This document shows, piece after piece, positions 1 to 9,155 of a DNA stretch of 64,000 bases (positions are counted from its first letter, which is position 1; every line of letters begins with the position of its first letter). The notes beneath the pieces were generated by a model. It was not told where the DNA came from. It worked only from the letters and a program-made list of their open reading frames with translations, and did no database searches. The position numbers and the translations under genes were made by a program. The stretch comes from Oscillospiraceae bacterium (GTDB lineage: Bacteria > Bacillota > Clostridia > Oscillospirales > CAG-272): contig CP091718.1 of the NCBI GenBank assembly GCA_022009675.1, forward strand, positions 62,001 through 126,000, read 5' to 3'.

Positions 1-113
1 ACCCATGCTTTCCACGGGATGATCTCTTCCATCTTGTTGAGAAATTCCTCCCGCTTCGTCGTCTTTTTCCGGTTTCCGTATTCAACATCCGTCAATGTTA
101 TCTGATCTTTCAT
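1..113 (-). CDS. IS5-type transposase, N-terminal end only (leaves the window)
   Basis: The first 37 codons read MKDQITLTDVEYGNRKK and then a lysine/arginine-rich stretch ending in EEIIPWKAW. This matches the N-terminus of IS5-family DDE transposases, where an LTDVEY-like motif precedes a KRE-F-EEM-IPW segment. The DDE core would lie to the left of the window. The sequence seen has no frameshift. The start codon follows a purine-poor leader with no strong ribosome site. The next gene inward begins about 120 bp away, so the element end should lie within 114-231, although I could not identify a terminal inverted repeat with certainty. Confidence 0.7.
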   Translation of the reverse strand, partial: MKDQITLTDVEYGNRKKTTKREEFLNKMEEIIPWKAW

Positions 114-231
114 ACCGCACACCTGCCTTGCTTTTGCTCTCCTCTATTATACTACTTTTTGAATATTTTTGCAAGGTTTACATTAATCAGTGTTTCCTTA
201 GATTTTGCATAAAAGATAGTTTTCATAATCA

Positions 232-1402
232 TCACTTCCCGGCAATATAGTCCAAGCCGGAAAGAATATATTCATCACCGTCTCGAGACACAATTTTTCC
301 TGCTGATGATTTGGCTGATCGTATCCATGCCATTGATTTGTCGGTAACTCCAACAATTGCCCACGGCGAGTGGAAAGAAGCCTTCACCGCCCACGATGGA
401 ATACTCGCACAGATCAAACTGGTATGTTGCCTTGACGCTATCACTGTCGTCGCGCAAAACAACACGAACCAGTCCGACATTTTCCGTAAAATAACACGCC
501 ACGACTTGCTCCTCACGCTTGCGAACGAAAACGCGGCATTGGTATTCCGTCCCGTCCTGCATATGAATCACCGCATCCTCTACTCGCGTGTTCTGCCAGT
601 CATACGCCTCCCCGACTGCAAGAGACCCATCGAAGAGAAGTTTATTCATGTTCCAATATCCGACAGGATCCATGCACGAACTGTATCCTTTCAATATCGG
701 CAGATGAAAGCACAGCATCGCGGGAACTGACTGGGTAGGCGAATTCCAATAGGAAAAGGTCAACGGAGCAAGCAGGATCGCGCCATCCTTGCTGATCAAT
801 TTTTGACCGTATGCCGCGTAATGGATGATATTCCGATGAGCGTGATGATCCATCTCACACAGGAATGCCTCGCTTGCCAACGCACAGGCATATGGCTCAG
901 AAAATCTGTCAAGATAGCGCAAGGCTTTCCTACAATCCTGCAATCTATCTCCGATATTCGCATATGCCCATGTCAGCTTCAGGTACAGTTCACCGGCATA
1001 ATAGGGCGCATCGTGTAGCAAAAACCAGTCGATTCCCTCCCGCACCAATGCTGTTTTCTGCGCGTTATGCGCATGATTTTCGTAGAAAACGAGCCCTCGC
1101 TGATACACCTCGTTGATCAAATCCGCATCTTGGGTTTGCTTGGCTGCAGTCAAAACCGTGTCAAATACTGCAAAAAAGTCATCCCGACCCTGCCCTAGCG
1201 GTGGAACGGCATACGTGATAAGAAATTTGATGTCTTCCCTATCAAGAACGTAATGCGGGTGAGCAACAACGAAATCAATCAAATCATAATAGGTGGGATA
1301 TTTTTGACGAAAAGGATCATTATTCTTTACGTCGCAAATCATTTTTTTCACAGTACCTGCTTCTGTTTCAGAATCCCCTGCATTCTTTTTGAAATATGCC
1401 AT
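232..1402 (-). CDS. Unrecognised two-part protein with one frameshift
   Basis: I do not recognise this family. The start chosen (MAYFKKNAGD) has GGAG about 9 nt upstream; an earlier in-frame ATG at 1450 has none. Roughly the first 190 residues look all-helical and repeat-like (Tyr/Leu/Ala-rich, as in TPR-type proteins). The rest is beta-rich, with alternating hydrophobic strands and a GLVRVVLRDD segment. The reading frame breaks near position 300, beside a T5 run; the other frame continues naturally to a stop at 232, ending in SGLDYIAGK. No signal peptide or membrane segment is visible. Its neighbours are a GNAT enzyme and a transposase fragment. Confidence 0.55.
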
Positions 1403-1477
1403 ATATTTAAATCTCCAAATTCCATTACTATTCCCGCCATACTCACTCAAAAAAGATATACATGATCGAGTTGTTAC

Positions 1478-2080
1478 TCAAATTTTTTCCTCCTTTATTT
1501 TTTTCACCCAAACATCTTGATTATTTCTGCTTTCACAGAGAAAGCCTGCCTCTCGGTAAATATGTACCATATGCTCATAGTCATTCTCCGACAGCATGTT
1601 GCACTTATTGGGATAAGCCTCTACACATGTATATCCTGCACGCCGCGCATCGTCGCAAATATGCCGCAAGAGTGCCGATGCTACCCCACAGTTTCTATGG
1701 TCAGGAAGAACCTCAAAGCACATAATGCATTTCACCTGTCCTTCCATGGACGGATGAGCAGACATCAACCGTGGATAGCAACTCTTATCGTTGGCATTGC
1801 ACCATCCGATAGGCGTTCCGGACGCATATGCAAGATACCCGCCAAGTCTCCCCTCATCTATCAGCTTTTCAGCCGCTTGCTTTGTGGCTGTGCGCAAATT
1901 CTTTTCCCCGCGCGCAACAGGAGCTTCGATCTCGCAGTAGTTCTCCTCGTCTGTCATGTTCCAACAGGTACACATGCAGGCGCTGTGGCCATCCTTCTTT
2001 TGTACCTCACCGAAAAAGGTAAAGAAATCTGCTTTAGTATCCAATGAAAGCGGTAAAATATCAAATACAGATGTCATCAT
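1478..2080 (-). CDS. GNAT-family N-acetyltransferase
   Basis: The protein of about 200 residues has the GNAT layout. Its central acetyl-CoA-binding region reads CFEVLPDHRNCGVASALL, where the Arg/Gly loop (normally Q/RxxGxG/A) precedes a helix. It is followed by ARRAGYTCVEAYP and a C-terminal YREAGF motif, the usual beta-bulge pattern of the family. It should transfer an acetyl group from acetyl-CoA to an amine; the substrate cannot be read from sequence. Near the middle, GGYLAYASGTPIGWCNA is the typical GNAT strand pair. The start at 2080 was chosen for a GGGAG about 9 nt upstream; an in-frame ATG exists at 2104. The reading frame is intact. Confidence 0.8.
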   Translation of the reverse strand: MMTSVFDILPLSLDTKADFFTFFGEVQKKDGHSACMCTCWNMTDEENYCEIEAPVARGEKNLRTATKQAAEKLIDEGRLGGYLAYASGTPIGWCNANDKSCYPRLMSAHPSMEGQVKCIMCFEVLPDHRNCGVASALLRHICDDARRAGYTCVEAYPNKCNMLSENDYEHMVHIYREAGFLCESRNNQDVWVKKIKEEKI

Positions 2081-2094
2081 CAATTCATGCTCCC

Positions 2095-2182
2095 TATTCA
2101 TCACTATACTACCCCATAGGCGTCCTCTATTTCACTTCACGCAGGATTGCTGTAGATGATATGCGTTTCTATCATTTTGTTA
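2095..2182. repeat. Diverged direct repeat, copy 1 (pair at 2781-2865)
   Basis: Both copies begin TATTCATCAC and end GTTTCTATC followed by TTGTTA, with a shared TAGATGATAT block near the end. They are clearly similar but not identical. This copy covers the gap between the acetyltransferase and the kinase-like gene and overlaps the 3' end of the latter. Confidence 0.55.
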
Positions 2183-2711
2183 ATATCCGAGTCATCCATT
2201 GATCTAAAAGGTCCGCAGATTGCTCGGCATTTAAATCCGTCGTATCTATACGCTCCATCTCGGGATACTGATATTTTGTGCGCCCAGAATACACTTGATT
2301 GCGAATCAGAGACTGCTCCAACCACGTTTTGTCGATGTTGGATATTCTCTGATGGGACGCTTCTCTATACTTCCCCTCGATGCGCCTTTTCAGTTCCTCC
2401 TCGTCACACACAAGGGAAACAAAATGCATACGCTTATGTATTTCCTCGTCAATCCCGCAAAAGCAATCCGGATATGCGTCCACATAAAAGACAACAGCAC
2501 GGCTTGTTTGGTCTGAAATATCCAAACATATATCCACCCATGTTTTCCTGCATTCTGAGATCACTTCCGGGAAGGCCATCACATTACATAAGTCCCCTTT
2601 AAGTATGATATACGTATCACTTTTGCGCGCCATGAGTATCTTGGCAATGGTGGATTTTCCAACCCCCATAGCCCCAGAAACAATAAACAAAGGAAAATTT
2701 GTTTTTTTCAT
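2172..2711 (-). CDS. P-loop kinase-like ATPase (AAA_33 / nucleoside-kinase type)
   Basis: A Walker A motif, GAMGVGKST, sits at residues 14-22 of a 179-residue protein that starts directly with a beta-strand (FPLFIVSG). This is the layout of small P-loop kinases and AAA_33 proteins. FVSLVCDEEELKRRI in the second half resembles the lid-side LxxxxEELxxRI helix of these enzymes, and the C-terminal MERIDTTDLNAEQ matches the usual I-D-T/N-T strand of the family. A phosphotransfer role on a small molecule is inferred; the substrate is unknown. The start has AAAGGA about 9 nt upstream. The frame is intact. It lies just upstream of the acetyltransferase on the same strand. Confidence 0.7.
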   Translation of the reverse strand: MKKTNFPLFIVSGAMGVGKSTIAKILMARKSDTYIILKGDLCNVMAFPEVISECRKTWVDICLDISDQTSRAVVFYVDAYPDCFCGIDEEIHKRMHFVSLVCDEEELKRRIEGKYREASHQRISNIDKTWLEQSLIRNQVYSGRTKYQYPEMERIDTTDLNAEQSADLLDQWMTRILTK

Positions 2712-2780
2712 TTTTGTTTTTCCTTTTCAAGAATAATTTTTATTGAAATACCATTTCTAAGTTGTAACACATATGTTTCC

Positions 2781-2865
2781 TATTCATCACGATACCACCC
2801 TCATAGGAATCCATCCTTCTCTTAACCATAATAGCTATAGATGATATCCGTTTCTATCTTGTTAT
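2781..2865. repeat. Diverged direct repeat, copy 2
   Basis: Partner of 2095-2182, with the same start and end motifs. It fills the gap between the kinase-like gene and the secreted-protein gene. Two successive genes therefore have the same kind of sequence immediately beyond one end, which suggests stepwise duplication of a gene-plus-spacer unit. Confidence 0.55.
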
Positions 2866-2978
2866 GACCATGTCTTTTCTGACGACGCGGAAGTTTTAAG
2901 ACGGTTCCGGCTTTTGTCGGAATGGCAGTTTTTCAATCTGCCTGTCTGAAAAATTTATTTATCAGACTTATTCTCCTT

Positions 2979-3741
2979 TTACATGATCTGAACACTATTC
3001 GGCTTGATGCTGTATGTATTGATGACATCTGACCAAGCATCTCCAAACGTATACCCCTCAAGGCAAGATATCCTTCCGTCACGTATGAACAACGCAAAGC
3101 CTACCTCGCATACATCATTCAGAGTGGCAGTGAGCATTCCTAGTTCTTGCTTGAAACCCGCGTCTACTATAAGCCCTTCCGTAACGTTTTCAAAATAAGT
3201 AAAAAAAGCCATGCCCTCGTAAATTCCCTCGCTTTTTGATGCTATCAGCATACTGCTCTATCATCAAATTTTTGTACGCAGGCAACTCTTCAGATATGGT
3301 CATGATAATGTCATATTCAAATTGTTCAAACAACATACTATCCGCCTCATTTGATAAAAAAGTTCCAATATGTAAGCGACCATTTATTACGTTTCCACGT
3401 ATGGTAATATTGAATCCGTTTACAGACACAGTAATTTGGTTATAAGCATTTATTACACCGCTTATACACGCCGCTGTCACATAAGACTGTCCAGCTGACA
3501 ATACAGCACCATATGCAGCCGCTTGATTTCCTCCATAGCTGTTCAAAAAAGGGGCCAAATTGTGCTGGGGATTATCGAATATATGATGATAATCATTTTC
3601 GCACCCACTCGTTGCCATCGGCTGGAGTTCATTCTCATTTCCAAGATTCACGGTTGCCTCTATCACGGTGTCATTTTCTTCAGCCATTACAGCATTTGCT
3701 GAGAACGCAGAGGCGCTGCATATGATCATACAAAAAGTCAA
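2979..3741 (-). CDS. Unrecognised secreted protein, frameshifted
   Basis: The N-terminus is a signal peptide: a hydrophobic core (CLTFCMIICSASAFS) followed by ANAVMAEEN, a likely signal-peptidase I site. The mature part of about 230 residues contains ENDYHHIFDNPQHNL, a Gly/Ala-rich NQAAAYGAVLSAG segment and a helical second half. I do not recognise the family. The frame shifts near 3230 at a T5 run, where ADSIKKRG and SKSEGIYEGMAFF overlap in different frames; the second frame ends at 2979. The start is uncertain. A well-placed ribosome site and an ATG at about 3761 are out of frame by one base, so a second error near the start is likely. Confidence 0.5.
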
Positions 3742-3942
3742 ACAAACGGATACGTAGCCATGGTAATATCCCTTCCTTAATTGTTTTATGGTTAAATCTT
3801 TCAGACTTTACTCCACGTCACATTGTATGTAATTAAGTACACTTTTTACAGTGAAGTTATCGTGCATATAAAACCTTTGAAAAGAGACAAACTGCTGTAT
3901 TTTCAATGGCTTCTTTTATTATAACATAGAAAATCATTTCCG

Positions 3943-4470
3943 TCAATCATCAGAGAAAATGTTTTGGGGTAAATGTACAAAAGTGCACCTTATTACAGTG
4001 ATTTTTATATTTTTGTCGCCGAGCGAAGCCCTGTATTCACGCAATCGGTGGTAAAATGTCGATTCGCACATACCGCACAATTCCGCCGCTTCGCGTGCCC
4101 GGATGGTTCCGCTTTCCCACCGCTGCACGATATCGGGAAAGTTATCCGGTGCCTTAATCACCGGTCTGCCGAATTTCATCCCTTTTGCCTTTGCCGCCGC
4201 AATTCCCTCGGCTTGTCGCTTACGGATATTTTTCGCGCTCGTTCTGTGCAACAAAGGACAGCACCTGAAGCACAATATCGGCAAGAAAGGTTCCCATCAG
4301 ATCTTTACCCCTCCGCGTATCGAGCAACGGCATATCTATGACCGAAATATCCACTTCTTTCTCTCGCGTCAGATAGCGCCACTGACTTTGTATATCCTCG
4401 TAATTTCGCCCAAGGCGGTCAATGCTGAGGATTTGTATCCCTCCGTGTTTTATAATAATCTCAATATACA
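3943..4470 (-). pseudogene. Serine recombinase (resolvase/invertase) lacking its catalytic N-terminus
   Basis: The joined frames read ILSIDRLGRNYEDI, then MPLLDTRRGKDLMGTFLAD, then FVAQNERENIRKRQAEGIAA and a GRP motif, with a C-terminal helix-turn-helix (AAELCGMCESTFYHRLREY). These are hallmark blocks of Tn3-type resolvases. The first 60 or so residues, which carry the nucleophilic serine, are absent. Sequence homologous to the resolvase begins directly after the reverse-transcriptase remnant at about 4,470-4,480. One extra A near 4,225 also shifts the frame. Without the catalytic serine the product cannot recombine DNA. Its presence marks an old mobile element joined to a damaged group II intron. 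Confidence 0.85.
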
Positions 4471-4479
4471 GAAAAATCG

Positions 4480-5650
4480 AGTAGGAGGCTGCCCATTGGC
4501 TGAGCAGCCGACCTCTGCTTCCAGATATACATTCGTATTCTTCTGCGAAGCCACTCGTTCCACCTTTCCATATCGTTCTTCATCTCCGCTATTCCGTAAT
4601 ATCCAAGCCATCCTCGCATAAACACCTTTACCTTGTAAAACACGGTATCAAGCTTTCTGCCCTGACTTCGGGAAGTAAGTCTTTTCAGCTTTTCTTTGGC
4701 TTTCTTCTTCGACTTTGCGTGAACCCGGATATATGCACCCTTTCTGTCCCTTCCCATCGCAAAGCCGAGAAACCGAAATTTCGGATTGAATAAACGCTTA
4801 CCGCCCGGCTCTTTTCCGTATTTACCTTGAGCTTCAGTTTCTTCTCAAGGTATGACGTACTTGTTCCGAGCAATCTTTCTGCCGCACGGATACTCCCCCG
4901 CAAGGAGTATTATGTCATCTGCGTAGCGGATTACCTTTACCCCTCTGCCCTCAAACTCCTTTGTCGAATTTGTCGAGATAGATATTTGCAAAGTAATGGC
5001 GAAAGATTTCCTCCTTGGGAGGGAACCTTCTTCCGTTTTTCATTACGATACCGTTCTCCATCACTCCGCTCTTCAGATATTTCTTGATAAGGTCTGTCAA
5101 CCGCTTGTCTTTAACTTCCTGTCGGAGCATATTCATAAGCAATTCGTGGTTGAGTGTGTCAAAGTATTTGGATAAATCAAGGCATACGGCATATTGGTAC
5201 CCCTCGTCCGCATACTCCTTCACTTTGAGTATTGCATCCTTTGCGCTTCTAGTGCGGTCTGTAGCCGTAGCTTCCGTCCGAAAAACTTCGGCTCATAGAT
5301 TGGTGTCAGCACCTGCGCTATTGCCTGTTGGATAATGCGGTCTATTACGGTTGGTATTCCAAGCTTTCGTACACCGCCGTTATCCTTTTGGATTTCCACT
5401 CTTCGCACCGGAGACGGCTTGTATTTGCCGTTTCTTATGCTTTCGAGCAGTTCTTCCCGATGTTCCTTCAGCCACGGAAGCGCTTCATCTACGGTCATTC
5501 CGTCTACTCCGCTTGCTCCCCTTTATTGGCTTTCACCCGCCTGTAGGCTCTGTTCAGATTATCTCTGTCAAGCACCTTTTTCAAGCAAGTCTGCACCGTC
5601 TCTTTCTTCTGCTTTCTGAGTTTCGGCACTGTACGCTTCTGCATACTCTT
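4480..5650 (-). pseudogene. Group II intron reverse transcriptase/maturase, broken
   Basis: Successive frames give the N-terminal RT0-RT2 region (TVDEALPWLKEHREELLESI, VRKLGIPTVIDRIIQQAIAQ), the palm region (VCLDLSKYFDTLNHELLMNM) and the catalytic box RYADDIILLAG, with YADD encoded at 4914-4925. Thumb and maturase sequence follow (RMYIWKQ). Family members continue about 90 residues beyond this point; here the frame instead becomes RSAAQPMGS and stops. At least four frameshifts interrupt it. The C-terminal maturase loss is real and not a sequencing error, because homology to a different gene begins there. The N-terminal start is taken as MQKRTVPKL. Confidence 0.85.
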
Positions 5651-6132
5651 TGTGTTCCACACCATCCCTTCGCAGGAAGCCACCACTCCCGGTGTATTCT
5701 GTTTTTCATTGTACCGACCTCCTTCAGCCGTTTACTTGAGACTTATGATTGTTCAGCCCTTCCCGAGCTTTTTCTCGGTACTATGGCTTCTGCTGACTTC
5801 TTGCGGTTCGTTGTTACTATGCTTCGTTTCGAATTCGTCTACTCCTATGCACCCGCAAGACCTCCCCGGGTAAGCGTAATCACTTTCACCTCCTTATATC
5901 TGCTGCATTTACGCCTTGAATTTCGGGCAGTATCGGACTTTTGTTTTTGTCTTGCAAACTCATCCATTTTCAAAACGCCTTTTATGCAGTTTCTGTTCGT
6001 CAGACCGAGGTTTTGCCTCCGACTTCTTGCCGACTCCGCCGCTCGACGGTCGCCCTTGTCTTTAGCTAACAGTTCCTACTGCCATGCCTGTAGCGGACTT
6101 TCACCGCCAAGTTATTACGCGTGCCGGGCACA
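4480..6132 (-). mobile_element. Group II intron, 3'-truncated
   Basis: On the minus strand the RNA part starts GTGCCCGGCACG at 6132, the GUGYG-type 5' end of bacterial group II introns. A structured stretch of about 450 nt with intron-like blocks (GGAACTGTTAGCTAAAGAC, AAGAAGTCGGAGGCAAAACC) precedes the maturase frame. A maturase/reverse-transcriptase gene follows. The 3' domains V and VI are not present: the maturase frame stops short and runs into the resolvase remnant at about 4,480. The intron could not splice or move as it stands. It lies just downstream of a strong stem-loop at 6144-6175. Confidence 0.8.
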
Positions 6133-6143
6133 CAAGACGACCG

Positions 6144-6175
6144 TTTGGGCACCTGCGATAAAGCAGGTGCCCAAA
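6144..6175. terminator. Perfect 13-bp stem-loop beside the intron 5' end
   Basis: TTTGGGCACCTGC and its exact reverse complement are separated by the 6-nt loop GATAAA. On the minus strand it lies 11 nt upstream of the intron's first base. Some bacterial group II introns insert just after terminator-like hairpins, so this may be the target-site exon as well as a terminator. Neither strand has a long T run directly after the stem. Confidence 0.6.
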
Positions 6176-6260
6176 GCGGTTTCAAGAACAAAATTACAAA
6201 ATGATTGGTTGTCGGATGCGGACGAATTACAGTAAATAAATTCAAAAAGAGGTTACTGTA

Positions 6261-6492
6261 ATGAAGAACACAAATAAAAAGAACAACGCAAGCATAAACA
6301 TTGATGACATTTTCGGACACGACCGCAAGGAACTTGACAATTGCTTTGAGATCTGCTATACCGAACATGACGGTCTGCTCTACCCCCGACTTCGTTCTGC
6401 CGAAGCAAACACATTTCTCTATCGGTAAATACGGAAGTTTACGCCTTGCATTCATAGAGGAAATCGTTATGAGTGAGGTCATCTACCGATAA
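6261..6492 (+). pseudogene. TnpV-type transposon protein remnant with internal deletion
   Basis: After an RBS-like AGAGG, the frame starts MKNTNKKNN and reads YTEHDGLLYPRL, which resembles the N-terminal box of TnpV proteins encoded by Clostridial transposons. A one-base shift near 6,410 leads to FSIGKYGSLRLAF, the family's IGKWG/YG-R box. The frame then jumps straight to IEEIVMSEVIYR, the family's C-terminus. Intact TnpV is about 110-130 residues, so roughly 50 middle residues are missing. Only a remnant survives, next to the group II intron. Confidence 0.65.
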
Positions 6493-6611
6493 AAAACCGG
6501 GCGCTGTCTTAACAAGTAAACGAATCATTAGACTCTTGCCTGCTGACAGCGACCTTGAGCGAAGTGAAAAACATTGAAGTCAACCGCACAAATAAGCGCT
6601 CTGATAAACAC

Positions 6612-6646
6612 AGCCGCCCGATCGTGAAAAAGTCGGGTGGCTTTTG
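6612..6646 (+). terminator. Rho-independent terminator
   Basis: AGCCGCCCGAT pairs with GTCGGGTGGCT (one G-T pair), with a short A-rich loop, followed by TTTT. It lies downstream of the TnpV remnant. The stretch 6,493-6,611 before it holds no gene I can support. Confidence 0.6.
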
Positions 6647-6756
6647 CTATGAAAGACCTCTCTTTTGTATGAGTACATCAGTTTTCATTCCAGCTTCACA
6701 TTCGTCAGGTTTTCCGTTCTCCCCGTAAGTGCGAAATTCTCACATTACCGTAATCT

Positions 6757-7066
6757 CTATATCGGTTTATTCGTGATAGTTGTGTTGATAACATATCCGA
6801 CATCCCCTTCGACACAGACGGTTCTGTCGGCAATCTCATCAGGGCAGAATGCCTCACCGAGGTTGCTGCAGGCATAGGTCGCACGATTTTTGTGCTCATC
6901 TGGCAGAGGGATATTTGATGATGACAGACGTGTTATACCCGACACCAAGTTTGAAAAAGCAATACTTTTTTTGTCCATTCCTCGTGCGCAGGAAACTTGC
7001 ATAATACTCCACTGCCTCGTGCCGACCTTCGTCCTCGACAAACCGGTTATCCGCGCGAAGAGTCAT
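6757..7066 (-). pseudogene. Fragmentary unrecognised frame
   Basis: On the minus strand MTLRADNRFVEDEGRHEAVE and YYASFLRTRNGQKKYCFFKL run in one frame, then LPDEHKNRATYACSNLGEAF and DRTVCVEGDVGYVINTTI in another. The switch near 6,905-6,960 would give about 100 residues of reasonable protein composition. I do not recognise it. Given the neighbouring TnpV and intron remnants it may be a leftover of a conjugative or transposable element. It could also be spurious. It sits directly upstream of the TetR promoter and on the opposite strand. Confidence 0.25.
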
Positions 7067-7170
7067 GGACAGCGTGTTTGAAAGTGAAAAGCAAAATAAG
7101 CGAAAGCAAGGGCGCGGCAATCATGTTTTTGCAATTTTGCGGTTGAAAAACGAATTTTTTCACTTACCTC

Positions 7171-7198
7171 TTGCAAAAACGAAAAAGTATGATACAAT
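7171..7198 (+). promoter_or_regulatory. Promoter of the TetR gene
   Basis: TTGCAA at 7171 and TACAAT at 7193 are 16 bp apart, and the TetR ribosome site AGGAGG follows at about 7,230. I see no copy of the GTTA-N8-TAAC element here, so any autoregulation would use another site. Confidence 0.5.
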
Positions 7199-7242
7199 AT
7201 GACCGGAAGGACCGAAACAGTCATATTTCAGGAGGCGCAACC

Positions 7243-7824
7243 TTGGCTTTTACAGATTTTTGAAACCGAACAGCTTCGCAAGGCGCTGCTGAAGGAAACG
7301 AGACATTGCGCCGTCACGCTGGGGATGAAGAAAAACCTCCGTGGATCAGCTGACAAGGGCTGTCGGCATTGCAAAAAGGCTCGTTCTATAAATTCTACGA
7401 ATCCAAGGAAATGCTGTTCTTTGCAGTTTTGGAGGGTATACATTCCGAGCTTTACGAGGTGGCTGACCGGGTATTGAGCGAAAATGTCGGTTTGTCTCAA
7501 TCGGAACGCGCGGCAAAGGCGACTCTTGCCGTCTGTCGGCGGCTTTCTGATACCGGCGATATGATTTTCATTGAAAACGATGCGAAGCTGCTTTTGCAGA
7601 GACTGCCGGATGAGGTCAAAAACGTGCATTACCACGATGACGAAGCGCATATCCGTCAGCTTCTGGAAAAATATGACCTTGTGCCCAAGCGCGGCGCTTC
7701 TCTTGCTGCCGCGACTGTACGTGGACTGATTCTGACCGTCTCGCACAGGGAGCAGATCGGAGAATTATACCCGCAGGTGCTGGAAACGCTGGTGTACGGT
7801 GCCTGCAGAGAATTGTTTGAATAA
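7243..7824 (+). CDS. TetR-family transcriptional regulator
   Basis: The start is a TTG after AGGAGG. Joined frames read LAFTDF, then LRKALLKETRHCAVTLGMKK, TSVDQLTRAVGIAK and GSFYKFYESKEMLFFAVLE. This is the TetR DNA-binding domain, in which the G-SFYKFYESKE recognition-helix end is diagnostic. The C-terminal domain of about 130 residues (HSELYEVADRVLS onward) is the ligand-binding part and does not identify the ligand. Three frameshifts, near 7,257, 7,331 and 7,376, all fall in T5 or A5 runs and are probably sequencing errors. It heads the rightward cluster and likely represses it. Candidate operators lie at 7866 and 12688. Confidence 0.85.
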
Positions 7825-7865
7825 GGCGAAAAGCCGCAGAGATGCGGTTTTTCAAAACCGCACAA

Positions 7866-7881
7866 GTTAGTCGAGAGTAAC
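7866..7881. promoter_or_regulatory. Candidate TetR operator 1 (GTTA-N8-TAAC)
   Basis: GTTAGTCGAGAGTAAC is an inverted repeat between the TetR gene and the first methyltransferase gene. The same spacing and half-sites recur at 12688-12703, upstream of the ABC pair. The two sites differ in the central 8 bases, as expected for a dyad-recognising repressor. Confidence 0.45.
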
Positions 7882-7920
7882 TGACTTTCGGCTATGTGGA
7901 AATATCAAAGGAATGTAACC

Positions 7921-8536
7921 ATGAAAGAAAGAGAAAAATTTTTGGGACAGAAATGCCCGTATTTACAACCGCTTCATGCGCAAAGACCACGAGGCATATG
8001 AAAAGATATACGAGCTTATCCGACCGATTGTGAAAGCTAAAACGGTGCTTGAGCTCGCAACGGGCACCGGACTGATTGCCAAAATATCGTGAACGCAGCG
8101 GCACTTATCGAGGCGACAGACGCTTCCGAAAAGATGATTGCCGAGGCAAAGCGGGGTAACCGCTCTGCGAAGCTGCACTTTTCGGTGCAGGATATGTTTT
8201 TCCCTGCCCCTATGCGGACGGATCCTTCGATGCAGTAATCGTGTCAAACGCCCTGCACATTGTGCCGCAGCCGGAGAAAGCTCTGCGGGAAATCAGGCGC
8301 GTGCTGAAGGACGACGGCGTACTGATTGCGCCGACATTTACTCACGCGGGAAATTCGTTTTCGGCAAGGTGAGAGCGTTTTTTATGAAGCTGGCGGGATT
8401 TCCCCTTCACAGCAGGTGGACGAGCGAGGAATATCTGACTTTCCTGCGGCAGAACGGCTGGACGGTGCGGAAAAGCGTGGTTCTGAAAGCATCCTTCCCG
8501 TTAACTTATACCGAATGTGTGAAATCGGAGGTGTGA
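7921..8536 (+). CDS. SAM-dependent methyltransferase (class I), frameshifted
   Basis: The joined frames start MKEREKF and include RFMRKDHEAYEKIYELIRPI. Next come motif I, VLELATGTGLIAK (the SAM-binding Gly loop), the acidic strand ALIEATDASEKMIAEAK (motif II), LPYADGSFDAVIVSNALHI (motif IV region) and LREIRRVLKDDGVLIAPTF (post-motif III). The closing region RWTSEEYLTFLRQNGWTV belongs to the UbiE-like small-molecule methyltransferases. At least four one-base shifts occur near runs at about 7,940, 8,083, 8,210 and 8,370. It abuts the next methyltransferase by one base, so the two are co-transcribed. The substrate is unknown. Confidence 0.8.
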
Positions 8537-8537
8537 T

Positions 8538-9142
8538 ATGTCATTTTTTGAAAACACCCGCAACCCCGTGGGGCTTGGCGGAAAAATCATGGTTGCCCTG
8601 ATGAATCTCGGTCACAGCCCCGTGGCACGGTGGGGACTTCGCTTCTTGGAGCTTACTCCTGATGCCAAAGTGCTGGACTGCGGCTGTGGCGGCGGGGCGA
8701 ATATCAAAAGGCTGTTGAAGTTGTGTCCGAAAGGCACCGTACGGGGATCGACTATTCGCCCGTCAGCGTTGAGAAGTCAAAAAGGGTCAACAAAGCCGCC
8801 GTTGCGAGGGGACGCTGCGATGTGCTGTGCGCGAGCGTGGCGGAGCTACCGTTTGAATCGGAGCAGTTCGATCTGGTCACGGCCTTTGAAACCGTCTACT
8901 TCTGGCCTGATCTGCCGCGGTGCTTTTGCGAGGTCGGACGGGTGCTGAAGACCGGCGGAACCCTTCTCATCTGCAACGAGAGCAACGGCGACACGGACAG
9001 GGACGAGAAGTGGACGGAAATCATCGGCGGCATGACCATCCATAAAGACACAGAGCTGAAAGCGTATCTGGAGCAGGCGGGCTTTCACGATGTTCAGATA
9101 CACAAAAAGAAAAGCTGGCTCTGCATTACGGCGCGGAAATGA
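8538..9142 (+). CDS. SAM-dependent methyltransferase (class I), one frameshift
   Basis: The protein of about 200 residues begins MSFFENTRNP. SAM motif I is VLDCGCGGGANIKRLL, followed by GIDYSPVSVEKSKRVN (motif II with the acidic Asp), LPFESEQFDLVTAFETVYFW and EVGRVLKTGGTLLICNESNG. A frameshift lies near 8,745, between GTV and GIDYSP. An N-terminal MVALMNLGHSPVARWGL stretch precedes the Rossmann core, as in many Clostridial methyltransferases of this group. It follows the previous gene with no gap. The product is probably a small-molecule or peptide methylase; nothing in the sequence fixes the acceptor. Confidence 0.85.
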
Positions 9143-9155
9143 GGGGGGCTAAATC

